This document shows positions 18,780-27,455 of a DNA stretch of 64,000 nucleotides, one piece after another. Position numbers and translations under genes: made by a program. Under the pieces are notes generated by a model that saw only the letters and a program-made list of their open reading frames with translations, was not told the origin of the DNA and did not search any database. Position 1 is the stretch's first letter. Every line of letters starts with the position of its first letter. Source of the DNA: an uncultured Rhizobiaceae bacterium. Its GTDB lineage: Bacteria; Pseudomonadota; Alphaproteobacteria; Rhizobiales; Rhizobiaceae. The DNA is taken from assembly GCA_951813045.1 (NCBI GenBank), contig CATOTF010000002.1, positions 1,116,001 through 1,180,000 of the forward strand, in the 5' to 3' direction.

Positions 18780-19208
18780 TTAGTAGCGGATCGCACTGCA
18801 GGAACCGTCATATTCATTCCAGCGATCGTAACCTGCAAGACAGAATTCCACGTTAAATCTATTGCCCGCGTAACCCTGACCTTCCTCAATAAGGTAATAA
18901 AGCGTTGGGTGGCGGCCATTTGTGAGGCGGGCGTGAGCCCGGCAATAACGTCGGGCAATTTGGCTGGAATGTGTGTCCTGTACGAGGCGCTCGCGAACCC
19001 GTTCGATATTATCGAGGTGGAATCCCCGTTTCCAGTTTTCATTCTCAGCCCAGTTGAAACGCTCAACGATCCTTTCGAGGACCTTTTCGTCCTGGCATTC
19101 GGGAAAAGTCTTCTTCTGCAGATATTCGTCCAACAGGCCGGCGGAAGCGTGAACCTGCCAAGCCATCATGCACACCAATGCAGCGATGAAGATGTAGAAC
19201 CGTTTCAT
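18780..19208 (-). CDS. Small exported hypothetical protein
   Basis: 142 residues from ATG 19208, chosen because it gives a signal peptide (FYIFIAALVCMMAWQVHASA) and has GGAAAG upstream. The mature part starts with GLLDEYLQKKTFPECQDEKVLERIVERFNWAE and later has IARRYCRAHARL, YYLIEEGQGYAG, VEFCLAGYDRW and a final CSAIRY. Several Cys suggest disulfides in the periplasm. Similar small exported proteins are common in Alphaproteobacteria, but I know no function. It is probably co-transcribed with the downstream GST. Confidence 0.72.
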   Translation of the reverse strand: MKRFYIFIAALVCMMAWQVHASAGLLDEYLQKKTFPECQDEKVLERIVERFNWAENENWKRGFHLDNIERVRERLVQDTHSSQIARRYCRAHARLTNGRHPTLYYLIEEGQGYAGNRFNVEFCLAGYDRWNEYDGSCSAIRY

Positions 19209-19378
19209 ATTCTTTCCATTGGGTGCAGTGTCTAATTCACACAGGATGGGGGAGATCAGGGTGGTGGTCAATCGGTGTCCATCACGTTTTGCAAAGATGA
19301 ATCAGCAAGAGTCGACGATATTAACAGCGTATTGCACCATCCTGGGTCTGGCAGTTGGCGCAAAAAGAAATTGTCGCA

Positions 19379-20215
19379 CTATTTGTTCGATAAATCGATG
19401 ATCCGGTGCCCCCAGCCTTTGCCTTGGTGCATTACCTCCGCCAACCATGGCAAGAGCACCTGCAACTCGTCGCGAAGAGTGTAGGGTGGGTTTGCAATAA
19501 CCATGCCGCAACCGTTCAAAACACCAGCGGACCACGGTTCTTGAATATAGATTTCCGCACTCAAAAGGTCGGGGAACCGTAGGCCTTTTAATGTATCGAG
19601 CCATTCGTCAGTATGGCTCCGCTTTTTTACCGGATACCAAAGGGCGATGGTTCCACCGGCCCAACGCTTGCGGGCTTTTTCCAGCGCATCAATCATCCGG
19701 TCGAAATCGTGGCCATCTTCAAATGGCGGGTCAATCAGCATAATGCCGCGACCTTCTTTGGGGGGAATGTGGGCGCCGGGAACCAGCCAGCCGTCAAGGT
19801 GGTTGACGCGGACCTGAAAATCACCAGCAAATCCGGCTTTAAGGGTGCTGATGTCTTCATCATGCAACTCGTAAAGGGATAGACGGTCCTGTTTGCGCAA
19901 CAAATTACGGGCAATTCTGGGGGAGCCCGGATATTTACTTTCTTCCAGCGGAGCGATGGCGTCGCGCCATGGACCAATAAGGCGATTGATTGCCGGTGGC
20001 GGATTTGCGTCCAGGATTTTACCTAACCCAAGTTTCCATTCTTCCGTTTTGCCGGCTTCTTCAGAATTCAGGTCGTAAACTCCAATACCGGAATGTGTGT
20101 CATAAACCCGAAACGCCTTTTCCTTGCGCTTCATGTAATCAACCATCCGCGCCAGCATAATGTGCTTGAAGACATCGGCAAAATTGCCGGCATGATAGGC
20201 GTGGCGGTAGTTCAT
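19379..20215 (-). CDS. rlmJ: 23S rRNA (adenine(2030)-N6)-methyltransferase
   Basis: SAM-dependent methylase that modifies A2030 of 23S rRNA. The family start NYRHAYHAGNFADVFKH is exact. The motif for the N6-adenine class is present as DPPFE (ILIDPPFEDGHDF). SAM-site residues lie in YDTHSGIGVYDL. Length 278 is normal. It is transcribed alone, divergently from the molybdopterin oxidoreductase, with about 110 bases between them. Confidence 0.95.
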   Translation of the reverse strand: MNYRHAYHAGNFADVFKHIMLARMVDYMKRKEKAFRVYDTHSGIGVYDLNSEEAGKTEEWKLGLGKILDANPPPAINRLIGPWRDAIAPLEESKYPGSPRIARNLLRKQDRLSLYELHDEDISTLKAGFAGDFQVRVNHLDGWLVPGAHIPPKEGRGIMLIDPPFEDGHDFDRMIDALEKARKRWAGGTIALWYPVKKRSHTDEWLDTLKGLRFPDLLSAEIYIQEPWSAGVLNGCGMVIANPPYTLRDELQVLLPWLAEVMHQGKGWGHRIIDLSNK

Positions 20216-20325
20216 TGACTAAATTCTGATTTGGCGAAAGGTTGTGTGCTTGCTATCAAGTCACAGCACGATGCGATAGGGCAAATCGGGTTCCGCCCAA
20301 TAACGGGTGTTAAAGGAAGACTGGG

Positions 20326-22428
20326 ATGAACAAACCGCTCAATGTTAAATTAATGAACTCCGCATGCCCGCACGATTGCCCATCAACCTGTGCGCTGGAG
20401 GTTGAAGTTATTGATAATGCGTCGATTGGACGGGTTCGGGGTGCTGCGCAGAACACATACACTGATGGTGTCATATGCGCAAAAGTCGCGCGTTATGCGG
20501 AGCGTATTCACCATCCGGACCGGCTTTTGAAACCTTTGATTCGCAAAGGAACTAAAGGCAGTGGTGAGTGGGGCGATATTTCCTGGGATGCGGCGCTTGA
20601 CCTGATCGCTGAAAAATTCATTCAGGCGGAGCAGAAATACGGCTCGGAAACCGTTTGGCCTTACCAATATGCTGGTACAATGGGGCTGGTTCAACGGGAT
20701 TCCATCCATCGTCTGAGACATGCAAAACGCTGGTCGAAACAGTTCGACACAATCTGCGTTAACAATGCTTTTTCCGGATATACCGCTGCAACGGGTAAAC
20801 TGATGGGGCCCGACCCCCGTGAAATCGCTGAATCCGATTGTGTGGTGATTTGGGGCACCAACGTCGTGTCGACGCAGGTCAACGTCATGACCCACGCGAC
20901 CAAGGCGCGGAAGAATCGCGGGGCAAAAATTGTCGTCATCGATGTTTATCAAAACGATACGATGAAAAAGGCAGATCTTGCCTTGTGTTTGAAACCAGGA
21001 ACAGATGCGGCACTGGCTAGCGCGGTGATGCATTGCCTGTTCCGGGATGGAAATGCTGATCGGGAATTTCTCAACCAATACAGTAATGAACCGGCTGCAC
21101 TTGAATCACATCTTCAAACACGGACCCCACAATGGGCGTCGGAAATTACCGGCCTGTCCGTCGAGGAAATCGAGACATTCGCGGCACTTTTGGGCGAACA
21201 TCCGAAATCATTCCTGAGACTTGGATACGGCTTTACGCGCACGCGAAACGGTGCAGTGAATATGCACGCGGCGTGCTGCATCGCAACAGTTATGGGGTCG
21301 TGGCAATACAAGGGTGGCGGAGCATTTTTTTCAAATGCAGAAATTTATGGATTAAACGGCAGCCTGATCAAGGGCGAACAATTTGACGACCCGTCAATCC
21401 GTTCCATGGATCAATCCAAGATTGGCCGGGTGCTCACCAATGATGCCGATAGTCTTTATAACGGACCGTCGGTGACGGCCATGCTTATTCAGAACACCAA
21501 TCCGGTATCCGTTGCACCAGAGCAGGAACTGGTAAAAGCGGGCTTTGCGCGTGATGATTTATTCGTTGCTGTGCACGAACAATTCATGACCGAAACTGCC
21601 GAGATGGCAGATGTCGTCATTCCGGCAACCATGTTCATGGAACACGATGATATTTACCGGGGCGGGGGAAATCAGCATGTTATTCTCGGCCCTAAACTCA
21701 TTGACGGTCCACCAACCTGCCGTTCAAACCTGTTTGTCATTGAAGAATTGGCGGAACGTCTGGGTGTTGGGGACCAGCCGGGTTTTGGCAGTTCAGAGAA
21801 CGAACTGATTGATGATATGCTTCGTCGCAGTAATCGTGGAACACTCGCTGATATCCAGCGGGATAAGTGGATTGATTGTCAGCCCGATTTTGAGGAAAGC
21901 CATTATTTGAATGGTTTTGCCCACGAGGATGGGAAGTTCCACCTTCGTGCGGATTGGTACAACGTCCCCTGGGGTCGCCCTCCCGCGTCTATGGGATTGC
22001 AAGGCCCGGTCGACGACGCTCCGAGCTTGCCGGACCATTGGGACATTACGGAAAACGCCGATGATGACCATCCGTTCAGACTGGCAACGTCACCGGCCCG
22101 GTCATTCCTGAACTCGACATTTACCGAAACACCCGGTTCTAAATCCAAGGAAATTCGTCCGAATGTCATGATGCATCCGCAGGACATAACTGCGGGCGGG
22201 TTTGTTGACGGACAAAAGGTTCGCCTGGTTAATCAGCGTGGTGCGGTAATTGTGCACATCAAGGAATTTGACGGCATTAATCCGGGCGTGCTTGTGGCGG
22301 AAGGTATCTGGCCAAATAAAGCCCATGAAGATGGGCGCGGAATAAATACGCTAACAAGCGCTGATACATGCGCGCCCCACGGGGCGGCGGCATTCCACGA
22401 CACGAAGGTGCGAGTGGAGGTCTGCTAG
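20326..22428 (+). CDS. Molybdopterin-dependent oxidoreductase, single-subunit
   Basis: Member of the DMSO reductase/formate dehydrogenase superfamily, 700 residues, no Tat signal, so probably cytoplasmic. A [4Fe-4S] site is formed by C14, C18, C22 and C51 (CPHDCPSTC then GVICAKV). Further marks are the bis-MGD dinucleotide region VVIWGTNVVSTQ, GYGFTRTRNGAVNMHAACC and NPVSVAPEQELV, and the C-terminal dinucleotide-binding domain (ETPGSKSKEIRPNVMMHP, HGAAAFHD). The Mo ligand position is not occupied by an obvious Cys or SeCys; a Ser in FSGY is possible. No electron-transfer subunit or maturation gene is adjacent. Substrate unknown. Its stop overlaps purN's on the other strand (CTAG). Confidence 0.9.
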   Translation: MNKPLNVKLMNSACPHDCPSTCALEVEVIDNASIGRVRGAAQNTYTDGVICAKVARYAERIHHPDRLLKPLIRKGTKGSGEWGDISWDAALDLIAEKFIQAEQKYGSETVWPYQYAGTMGLVQRDSIHRLRHAKRWSKQFDTICVNNAFSGYTAATGKLMGPDPREIAESDCVVIWGTNVVSTQVNVMTHATKARKNRGAKIVVIDVYQNDTMKKADLALCLKPGTDAALASAVMHCLFRDGNADREFLNQYSNEPAALESHLQTRTPQWASEITGLSVEEIETFAALLGEHPKSFLRLGYGFTRTRNGAVNMHAACCIATVMGSWQYKGGGAFFSNAEIYGLNGSLIKGEQFDDPSIRSMDQSKIGRVLTNDADSLYNGPSVTAMLIQNTNPVSVAPEQELVKAGFARDDLFVAVHEQFMTETAEMADVVIPATMFMEHDDIYRGGGNQHVILGPKLIDGPPTCRSNLFVIEELAERLGVGDQPGFGSSENELIDDMLRRSNRGTLADIQRDKWIDCQPDFEESHYLNGFAHEDGKFHLRADWYNVPWGRPPASMGLQGPVDDAPSLPDHWDITENADDDHPFRLATSPARSFLNSTFTETPGSKSKEIRPNVMMHPQDITAGGFVDGQKVRLVNQRGAVIVHIKEFDGINPGVLVAEGIWPNKAHEDGRGINTLTSADTCAPHGAAAFHDTKVRVEVC

Positions 22429-23069
22429 TTAAACCAGGCGAGGTCGCCGGAAGTAACACTGGAGTGGCTCACGGTGTCTCCACTGACCCATCTGACATTC
22501 TTTTCTGCGATGAGTTTTAGCGCGTGGGGATATAATTTGTGCTCAGCCTCGAGCACCCGATCAGCCAATGTTTCTGCGGTATCATCAGGGTGAACCGGGA
22601 CAGCGGTTTGAGCGATAATGGGTCCACCGTCCATTTCCGCATTTACAAAGTGAACCGAACAGCCATGAATTCTAACGCCGCGCTCCAAAGCTCGCTCATG
22701 GGTGTCGATCCCACGAAACGAAGGAAGCAGGCTGGGGTGGATATTGATCATTTTTCCCCGCCAACGGTTTATAAAGCCATCTTCAAGCAGGCGCATATAA
22801 CCGGCCAGACAAATAAATTGTGCACCGAATTCGATCAGGGCTTCGTTGACGGCATCTTCATGGGCACCACGGCTATCGAAGGCTTTGTTATCCACCACGC
22901 GAACGGGAATGCCGTGTTCCTGCGCGAGTTCAAGACCCGCCACATTCGGTCGGTTGGACAAGACCAGCACAATTTCAACCGGATAATCTGGGTCCATCGT
23001 GGCTCGAGCTAATGCGCCCATATTGGAGCCACGGCCCGATATTAATATGGCAACCTTGAGCTTGCTCAT
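22425..23069 (-). CDS. purN: Phosphoribosylglycinamide formyltransferase
   Basis: Third step of purine synthesis, formylating GAR with 10-formyl-THF. It opens with KVAILISGRGSNMGAL, a family hallmark, and contains the active-site run INIHPSLLPSF with the catalytic Asn and His, followed by GCSVHFV and the D-containing D(G)GPIIAQ. 214 residues. ATG 23069 begins one base after the purM stop. The operon order purM-purN is standard in this group. Confidence 0.96.
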   Translation of the reverse strand: MSKLKVAILISGRGSNMGALARATMDPDYPVEIVLVLSNRPNVAGLELAQEHGIPVRVVDNKAFDSRGAHEDAVNEALIEFGAQFICLAGYMRLLEDGFINRWRGKMINIHPSLLPSFRGIDTHERALERGVRIHGCSVHFVNAEMDGGPIIAQTAVPVHPDDTAETLADRVLEAEHKLYPHALKLIAEKNVRWVSGDTVSHSSVTSGDLAWFN

Positions 23070-23070
23070 G

Positions 23071-24129
23071 TCAAGACCACGAAACCTTGCCACTAAAGGT
23101 AACGTCGCCACTTCCATCGACAAGTACACCTAATTCGCGGACCTGTTCTCCGTCGGTTTTCAGGGAGTTGGTGACGGCGTCTGCATGTTCTCGATCTACA
23201 ACCAGCACCATGCCCGTTCCACAATTGAAGGTGCGCAGCATCTCTGCGTCTTCAACACCGCCTTCGCCGCGAAGCCAGTCGAATACGGGCAGGGGCTGCA
23301 AAGACGACAAGTTGACCTTTGCATCGACGTTATCTGACAGCACGCGCGGAAGGTTTTCGGTGATACCCCCGCCGGTAATATGGGCGAGGCCTTTGACTCC
23401 ACTGTGTTTGGAGAGGGTATTTAACACGGATTTCACATAGATTCTCGTCGGTTCCAGCAGGCTTGTTACGAGCGTGTCATCACCAAATGGATTGGGTGCA
23501 TCCCATGAAAGGCCGCTACGCTCCACAATTCTGCGAACCAAAGAATAGCCGTTTGAATGAACGCCACTTGACCCAAGACCAAGCAAAATGTCCCCGCTGT
23601 CCATCTTTCGCGGGAGTAAAGCGTCCCGCTCTACAGCTCCTACTGAAAATCCAGCCAAATCATAATCGCCTTCAGCATACATGCCCGGCATTTCAGCGGT
23701 TTCACCGCCGGTCAGGGCACATCCGGCCAATCCACACCCCTCGGCGACACCTGCAATCACCTGTTCAGCAATTCTGTTGTCCAGCTTCCCTGCGGCGAAA
23801 TAATCCAGAAAGAACAGGGGCTCCGCGCCTTGTACAATCAGGTCGTTGACGCACATGGCAACAAGGTCAATCCCGATGGTCCTGTGCTGGTCGGTATCGA
23901 TCGCGATCTTAAGTTTGGTTCCCACGCCGTCGTTGGCAGCGACCAGTAACGGGTCTTTATAGCCGGTTGCTTTGAGATCAAAAACACCGCCAAACCCACC
24001 AATCGATCCATCAGCACCGGGGCGTCGGGTGGCGGCGATGAGGGGCTTAATGGCGTTTACCAGTGCGTTGCCGGCATCAATGGAAACGCCAGCGTCAGCG
24101 TAGGAGAGGGGAGGTTTATTGTGTTCCAT
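23071..24129 (-). CDS. purM: Phosphoribosylformylglycinamidine cyclo-ligase
   Basis: Purine pathway enzyme that closes the imidazole ring (AIR synthetase), cytosolic, 352 residues. It begins [17 protein letters not shown] as usual; ATP site signatures include [11 protein letters not shown] (as [13 protein letters not shown]) and [17 protein letters not shown], with a later [11 protein letters not shown] and HITGGGI. AAGAGAG precedes the ATG. It overlaps nothing and leads directly into purN. Confidence 0.97.
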   Translation of the reverse strand: MEHNKPPLSYADAGVSIDAGNALVNAIKPLIAATRRPGADGSIGGFGGVFDLKATGYKDPLLVAANDGVGTKLKIAIDTDQHRTIGIDLVAMCVNDLIVQGAEPLFFLDYFAAGKLDNRIAEQVIAGVAEGCGLAGCALTGGETAEMPGMYAEGDYDLAGFSVGAVERDALLPRKMDSGDILLGLGSSGVHSNGYSLVRRIVERSGLSWDAPNPFGDDTLVTSLLEPTRIYVKSVLNTLSKHSGVKGLAHITGGGITENLPRVLSDNVDAKVNLSSLQPLPVFDWLRGEGGVEDAEMLRTFNCGTGMVLVVDREHADAVTNSLKTDGEQVRELGVLVDGSGDVTFSGKVSWS

Positions 24130-24197
24130 GGCTCTCTTTAAACTGAGAGCGTCGCAACGTCTTGAAGCAAAGGTAACTATTGCGTGGAAAACTCTCC

Positions 24198-24701
24198 CTA
24201 ATTTTCCCCGTCCAGATTAATCCGATGGGCGAGCTCTTTCCCGTCAGTCACCGTGATTTGAGTGAAACCGACCAGATGAGCGAGGTCGAAAAACGTCAGG
24301 TCCTCTGGGTTTTTGGCTTGGGAAAACAAAGGGGAATCGCGCGCTTCTGCGGTCAGCGCGGCCAACATCGCCCTTAACCGGTACAATGTATTGTAACGTC
24401 CGTCGTCTACAGTAACTATGATCAGCTTTTGTCCGTCAGCACCTTTTGCAAACACATGGTAGCCCGGCGAATAGGATCTGGCTAATTGCTGTTTACTCAG
24501 GCCAACGGTGAATCCCACGCGGGTTCGTTTGGTTGCAGTTGGCAGCGTTTCGAGTGGTGAGACATATATCTCTTTTGTCTTTGGTTCAGGGTAATAATAA
24601 CCCGAGTGACTGTCGCCCCCCCATGCTGGCTGCGATGATAATCCTGCAATGGCAAAAACCAGGGCCGGAACTGATGCGATAGTTGAACGATAGTTTTTCA
24701 A
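24198..24701 (-). CDS. Conserved exported hypothetical protein
   Basis: 167 residues with a signal peptide ([18 protein letters not shown]). The mature part begins [11 protein letters not shown], then has [47 protein letters not shown] and a C-terminal [18 protein letters not shown]. This is a recurring alphaproteobacterial family of small exported proteins. Some database entries call relatives molybdopterin-guanine dinucleotide biosynthesis protein, which nothing in this sequence supports. It is a single gene upstream of purM on the same strand. Confidence 0.75.
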   Translation of the reverse strand: MKNYRSTIASVPALVFAIAGLSSQPAWGGDSHSGYYYPEPKTKEIYVSPLETLPTATKRTRVGFTVGLSKQQLARSYSPGYHVFAKGADGQKLIIVTVDDGRYNTLYRLRAMLAALTAEARDSPLFSQAKNPEDLTFFDLAHLVGFTQITVTDGKELAHRINLDGEN

Positions 24702-24847
24702 AATTGTATCTCCTAGGCAATTGCTTTAAATGTAGGGCAGTTCCCGGTACTGTCAAATAAACCGCTGATCACCTGGGCGAGAGCGCTTGCCATAGATTGT
24801 TGAACGCTGCATTTTCAATCAATACAAATTGCAAGGTCTTTTAATAG

Positions 24848-25426
24848 TTGACGATAGCAAACCTTATCACCCTGCTGCGCCTTGTTCTGGTCCCGGTTAT
24901 CATATGGGCTTTACTTGTCGATCAACAGTTGATGGCATTTATATTATTTCTGTTTGCCGGATTATCGGATGCAGTAGATGGGGCTGTGGCCCGATATTTT
25001 GATCAGCAAAGTGAATTCGGTACAATATTGGATCCAATTGCAGACAAAGTGATGCTGGTTTCGGTTTTTATAGTGCTGGCATACCTTGGACATTTGCCCC
25101 TGTGGCTTACGATTTTGGTCGTTAGCCGGGATTTGCTAATCGTCTTTGGGGTAATGCTGGCGTTTGTTCTGTCCAAACCGGTGACAATCAAGCCGCTATG
25201 GGTTTCCAAAACAAACACGGCAATGCAAATAATCCTGGCGTTGTGGGTGTTATGCTGTCTCGCATTTAGTCGAAATTACCCGACAATTGATATATCTTTG
25301 GTTTTAATAACCGGGTTACTGACAGCATCATCAGCCGTTGCCTATATATTACAAGGGCTCGCGCTATTTGCCAGTGATGATACCGACAGCGATGGAAAGA
25401 ATAAAACAGACTACTCGATAAACTGA
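24848..25426 (+). CDS. CDP-alcohol phosphatidyltransferase family protein
   Basis: Membrane enzyme of phospholipid synthesis, 192 residues, with the DGxxAR-GxxxD signature reading GLSDAVDGAVARYF and FGTILDPIADKVML. The family start TIANLITLLRLVLVPVI begins at a TTG codon; the base triplet before it is an in-frame TAG, and there is no ATG nearby downstream, so TTG initiation is essentially forced. AAGG lies 12 bases upstream. The window already has a clear pgsA at 9.5 kb, so this second member may make cardiolipin or another phospholipid. Gap to the next gene is 17 bases. Confidence 0.87.
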   Translation: MTIANLITLLRLVLVPVIIWALLVDQQLMAFILFLFAGLSDAVDGAVARYFDQQSEFGTILDPIADKVMLVSVFIVLAYLGHLPLWLTILVVSRDLLIVFGVMLAFVLSKPVTIKPLWVSKTNTAMQIILALWVLCCLAFSRNYPTIDISLVLITGLLTASSAVAYILQGLALFASDDTDSDGKNKTDYSIN

Positions 25427-25443
25427 ATGGAGAGGGTGCGAAC

Positions 25444-26625
25444 GTGCCAAAAACGACCAAAGCAAAGGTCAATACAAAATCACAAGCCAGCGCTGACTTA
25501 GAACCTTCAATGGGTTCTGAAGTACTTTTGATGATCAGTCCGAGGATTAAGCGTCAAATTTGGTTTTGGTTGGCAGCTTTAATCGTCTCGATAGTGTTTT
25601 TATATGTGTTTCGCTCAATTCTGTTACCTTTCGTTGCGGGAATGGCACTTGCCTATATGCTGGATCCTGTGGCCGACCGCCTGGAAAGCATGGGGGCGAG
25701 CCGCGTTGTCGCCACAAGTCTCATCTTGCTGGTGTTTATAATCCTGTTTGTGCTCGCTCTAATTTTGGTTGTTCCAATTCTCTCCAACCAGCTTTCGGCC
25801 CTGATCCAAAAGATCCCGGAATATGTCACGCGCCTTCAAGCGCTTATCACAGATTCACAGAATTCGTGGCTGAAAGACCTGATTGGAGAAAGTTCCGGGA
25901 ATATCCGTGAAAATCTCGATGAGGTGCTAAAGCAGGGCGCCGGTTGGCTGAGCACTTTGTTGGCATCGATCTGGAACTCCGGAAAGGCGCTTGTTGATGT
26001 GATTTCGCTGTTTGTCATCACACCAATTGTCGCGTTTTATTTGCTGCTTGATTGGGATCGGATGACCGCAACAATCGACAGCTGGTTACCCCGCGATCAT
26101 AAATCGGAATTGGAAGGTATATCACGTGATATTAATCAAGCGATCGCAGGTTTTGTGCGTGGGCAGGGAACAGTATGTCTGTTGCTTGGGCTGTTTTATG
26201 CAATTGGATTGACAGCCGCAGGGCTTAATTTCGGTTTGCTGATTGGCATACTGGTTGGTCTAATCAGCTTCATTCCATTTGTCGGCTCAATATTGGGCAT
26301 GGTGTTGGCGGGAGGGGTAGCACTGGTACAGTTTTGGCCCGACTACACGTGGATAGCACTAATTTTTGGAATATTTGCACTGGGGCAATTTGTTGAAGGT
26401 AATTTTTTGCAACCCAAACTCGTTGGTGAAAGTGTCGGGCTTCATCCGGTGTGGTTGATGTTCTCCCTGTCTGCATTTGGTGTGCTAATGGGTTTTACTG
26501 GTCTGCTTATCGCTGTTCCGGTGGCTGCCGCAATCGGCGTGCTCGTTCGTTATGGTTTGAATAAATATCTGGCCAGCGAACTTTATCTGGGCCATGAACC
26601 TCCTGACGATGCATCGGAGGCATAG
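25444..26625 (+). CDS. AI-2E family transporter (PerM-like)
   Basis: Polytopic membrane protein, 393 residues, with the AI-2E/PerM layout of about eight spans: two near the start, a long amphipathic helical stretch (LQALITDSQNSWLKD), then the conserved NQAIAGFVRGQG region, the FVGSILGMVLAGGVAL span and NFLQPKLVGESVGLHPVW, which is diagnostic. The GTG start is supported by GGAGAGGG ten bases upstream. Members export AI-2 or act as Na+/H+ antiporters; which holds here is unknown. Located between a lipid-synthesis gene and hda. Confidence 0.88.
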   Translation: MPKTTKAKVNTKSQASADLEPSMGSEVLLMISPRIKRQIWFWLAALIVSIVFLYVFRSILLPFVAGMALAYMLDPVADRLESMGASRVVATSLILLVFIILFVLALILVVPILSNQLSALIQKIPEYVTRLQALITDSQNSWLKDLIGESSGNIRENLDEVLKQGAGWLSTLLASIWNSGKALVDVISLFVITPIVAFYLLLDWDRMTATIDSWLPRDHKSELEGISRDINQAIAGFVRGQGTVCLLLGLFYAIGLTAAGLNFGLLIGILVGLISFIPFVGSILGMVLAGGVALVQFWPDYTWIALIFGIFALGQFVEGNFLQPKLVGESVGLHPVWLMFSLSAFGVLMGFTGLLIAVPVAAAIGVLVRYGLNKYLASELYLGHEPPDDASEA

Positions 26626-26711
26626 GGTTTGCGATACGCTCAAATAAAGAGTTTGAGCGTGTTTGAATGAAATTTAGAATCCATATCGTGTTTTGAATAT
26701 TGATTGGTTTT

Positions 26712-27392
26712 ATGAGTAACACAGTTTCCCATCAACAATTGCCCCTTGATCTATCGGTTGGCGCTGCACGAGACCGGGGAGACTTGATTGTTACGCAGTC
26801 AAATCGTCAGGCTGTTGAATTTTTGGAATCCTGGCCCGATTGGCCATCGCAAATTGTCGTATTGGCTGGCCCCACGGGTGCCGGCAAAACTCACTTGGCG
26901 CACATTTGGGCTTCTCGCTGCAATGCTAAAATTTTCTCAACCGAACACCTTGGTTCCATCAGTCAGGGCGACCCCTGCAACATCGTTTTGGAAGACGTCT
27001 CTGCGGACAGTCTGGATGAAACAGGGCTGTTTCATTTAATCAATACCGTAAAATCGACCCATCACTATCTGCTTATTGCCAGCCGGTACTGGCCGGGCGA
27101 CTGGGATGTGCAATTGCCGGACCTTTCATCGAGAATTAAAACATCGACACTTTTGGAACTCCACGAACCTGATGACCCGTTATTGCTGGGGGTGCTGGCA
27201 AAATTATTTTCTGATCGCCAATTGCAGGTGGAACCGGCTGTTCTTGAATATTTAGTATTGAGAATGGAACGCTCGCTGGCGTCAGCGCAGGCATTGGTGG
27301 AGCAGCTTGACCGCATGTCGTTGATGCAGAAAAGAGCCGTTACGAAACCGCTGGCCGCACAGGCATTACGCGAATTGGGGTTGCAGGATTGA
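26712..27392 (+). CDS. hdaA: Hda-like DnaA-regulatory ATPase
   Basis: DnaA-related AAA+ protein, 226 residues, without the DnaA DNA-binding domain. The N-terminus carries a clamp-binding motif QLPLDL (residues 9-14), expected for Hda, which acts with the beta clamp to hydrolyse DnaA-bound ATP and stop re-initiation. Walker A is GPTGAGKT (53-60); a sensor-like SRYW follows. The ppk gene downstream and AI-2E family upstream are frequent neighbours in this group. ATG 26712 is preferred over TTG 26700. Confidence 0.88.
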   Translation: MSNTVSHQQLPLDLSVGAARDRGDLIVTQSNRQAVEFLESWPDWPSQIVVLAGPTGAGKTHLAHIWASRCNAKIFSTEHLGSISQGDPCNIVLEDVSADSLDETGLFHLINTVKSTHHYLLIASRYWPGDWDVQLPDLSSRIKTSTLLELHEPDDPLLLGVLAKLFSDRQLQVEPAVLEYLVLRMERSLASAQALVEQLDRMSLMQKRAVTKPLAAQALRELGLQD

Positions 27393-27455
27393 GCAAGACC
27401 GGCTGTGAATCTCTTTTTTAAAAAACACACATTGATTGAGACCGAAAAACCAAAC

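Noticed and set aside
18393-19235. Long plus-strand ORF over GST and exported gene
   Set aside because: It spans two genes with clear family traits on the other strand and has no recognisable domain.
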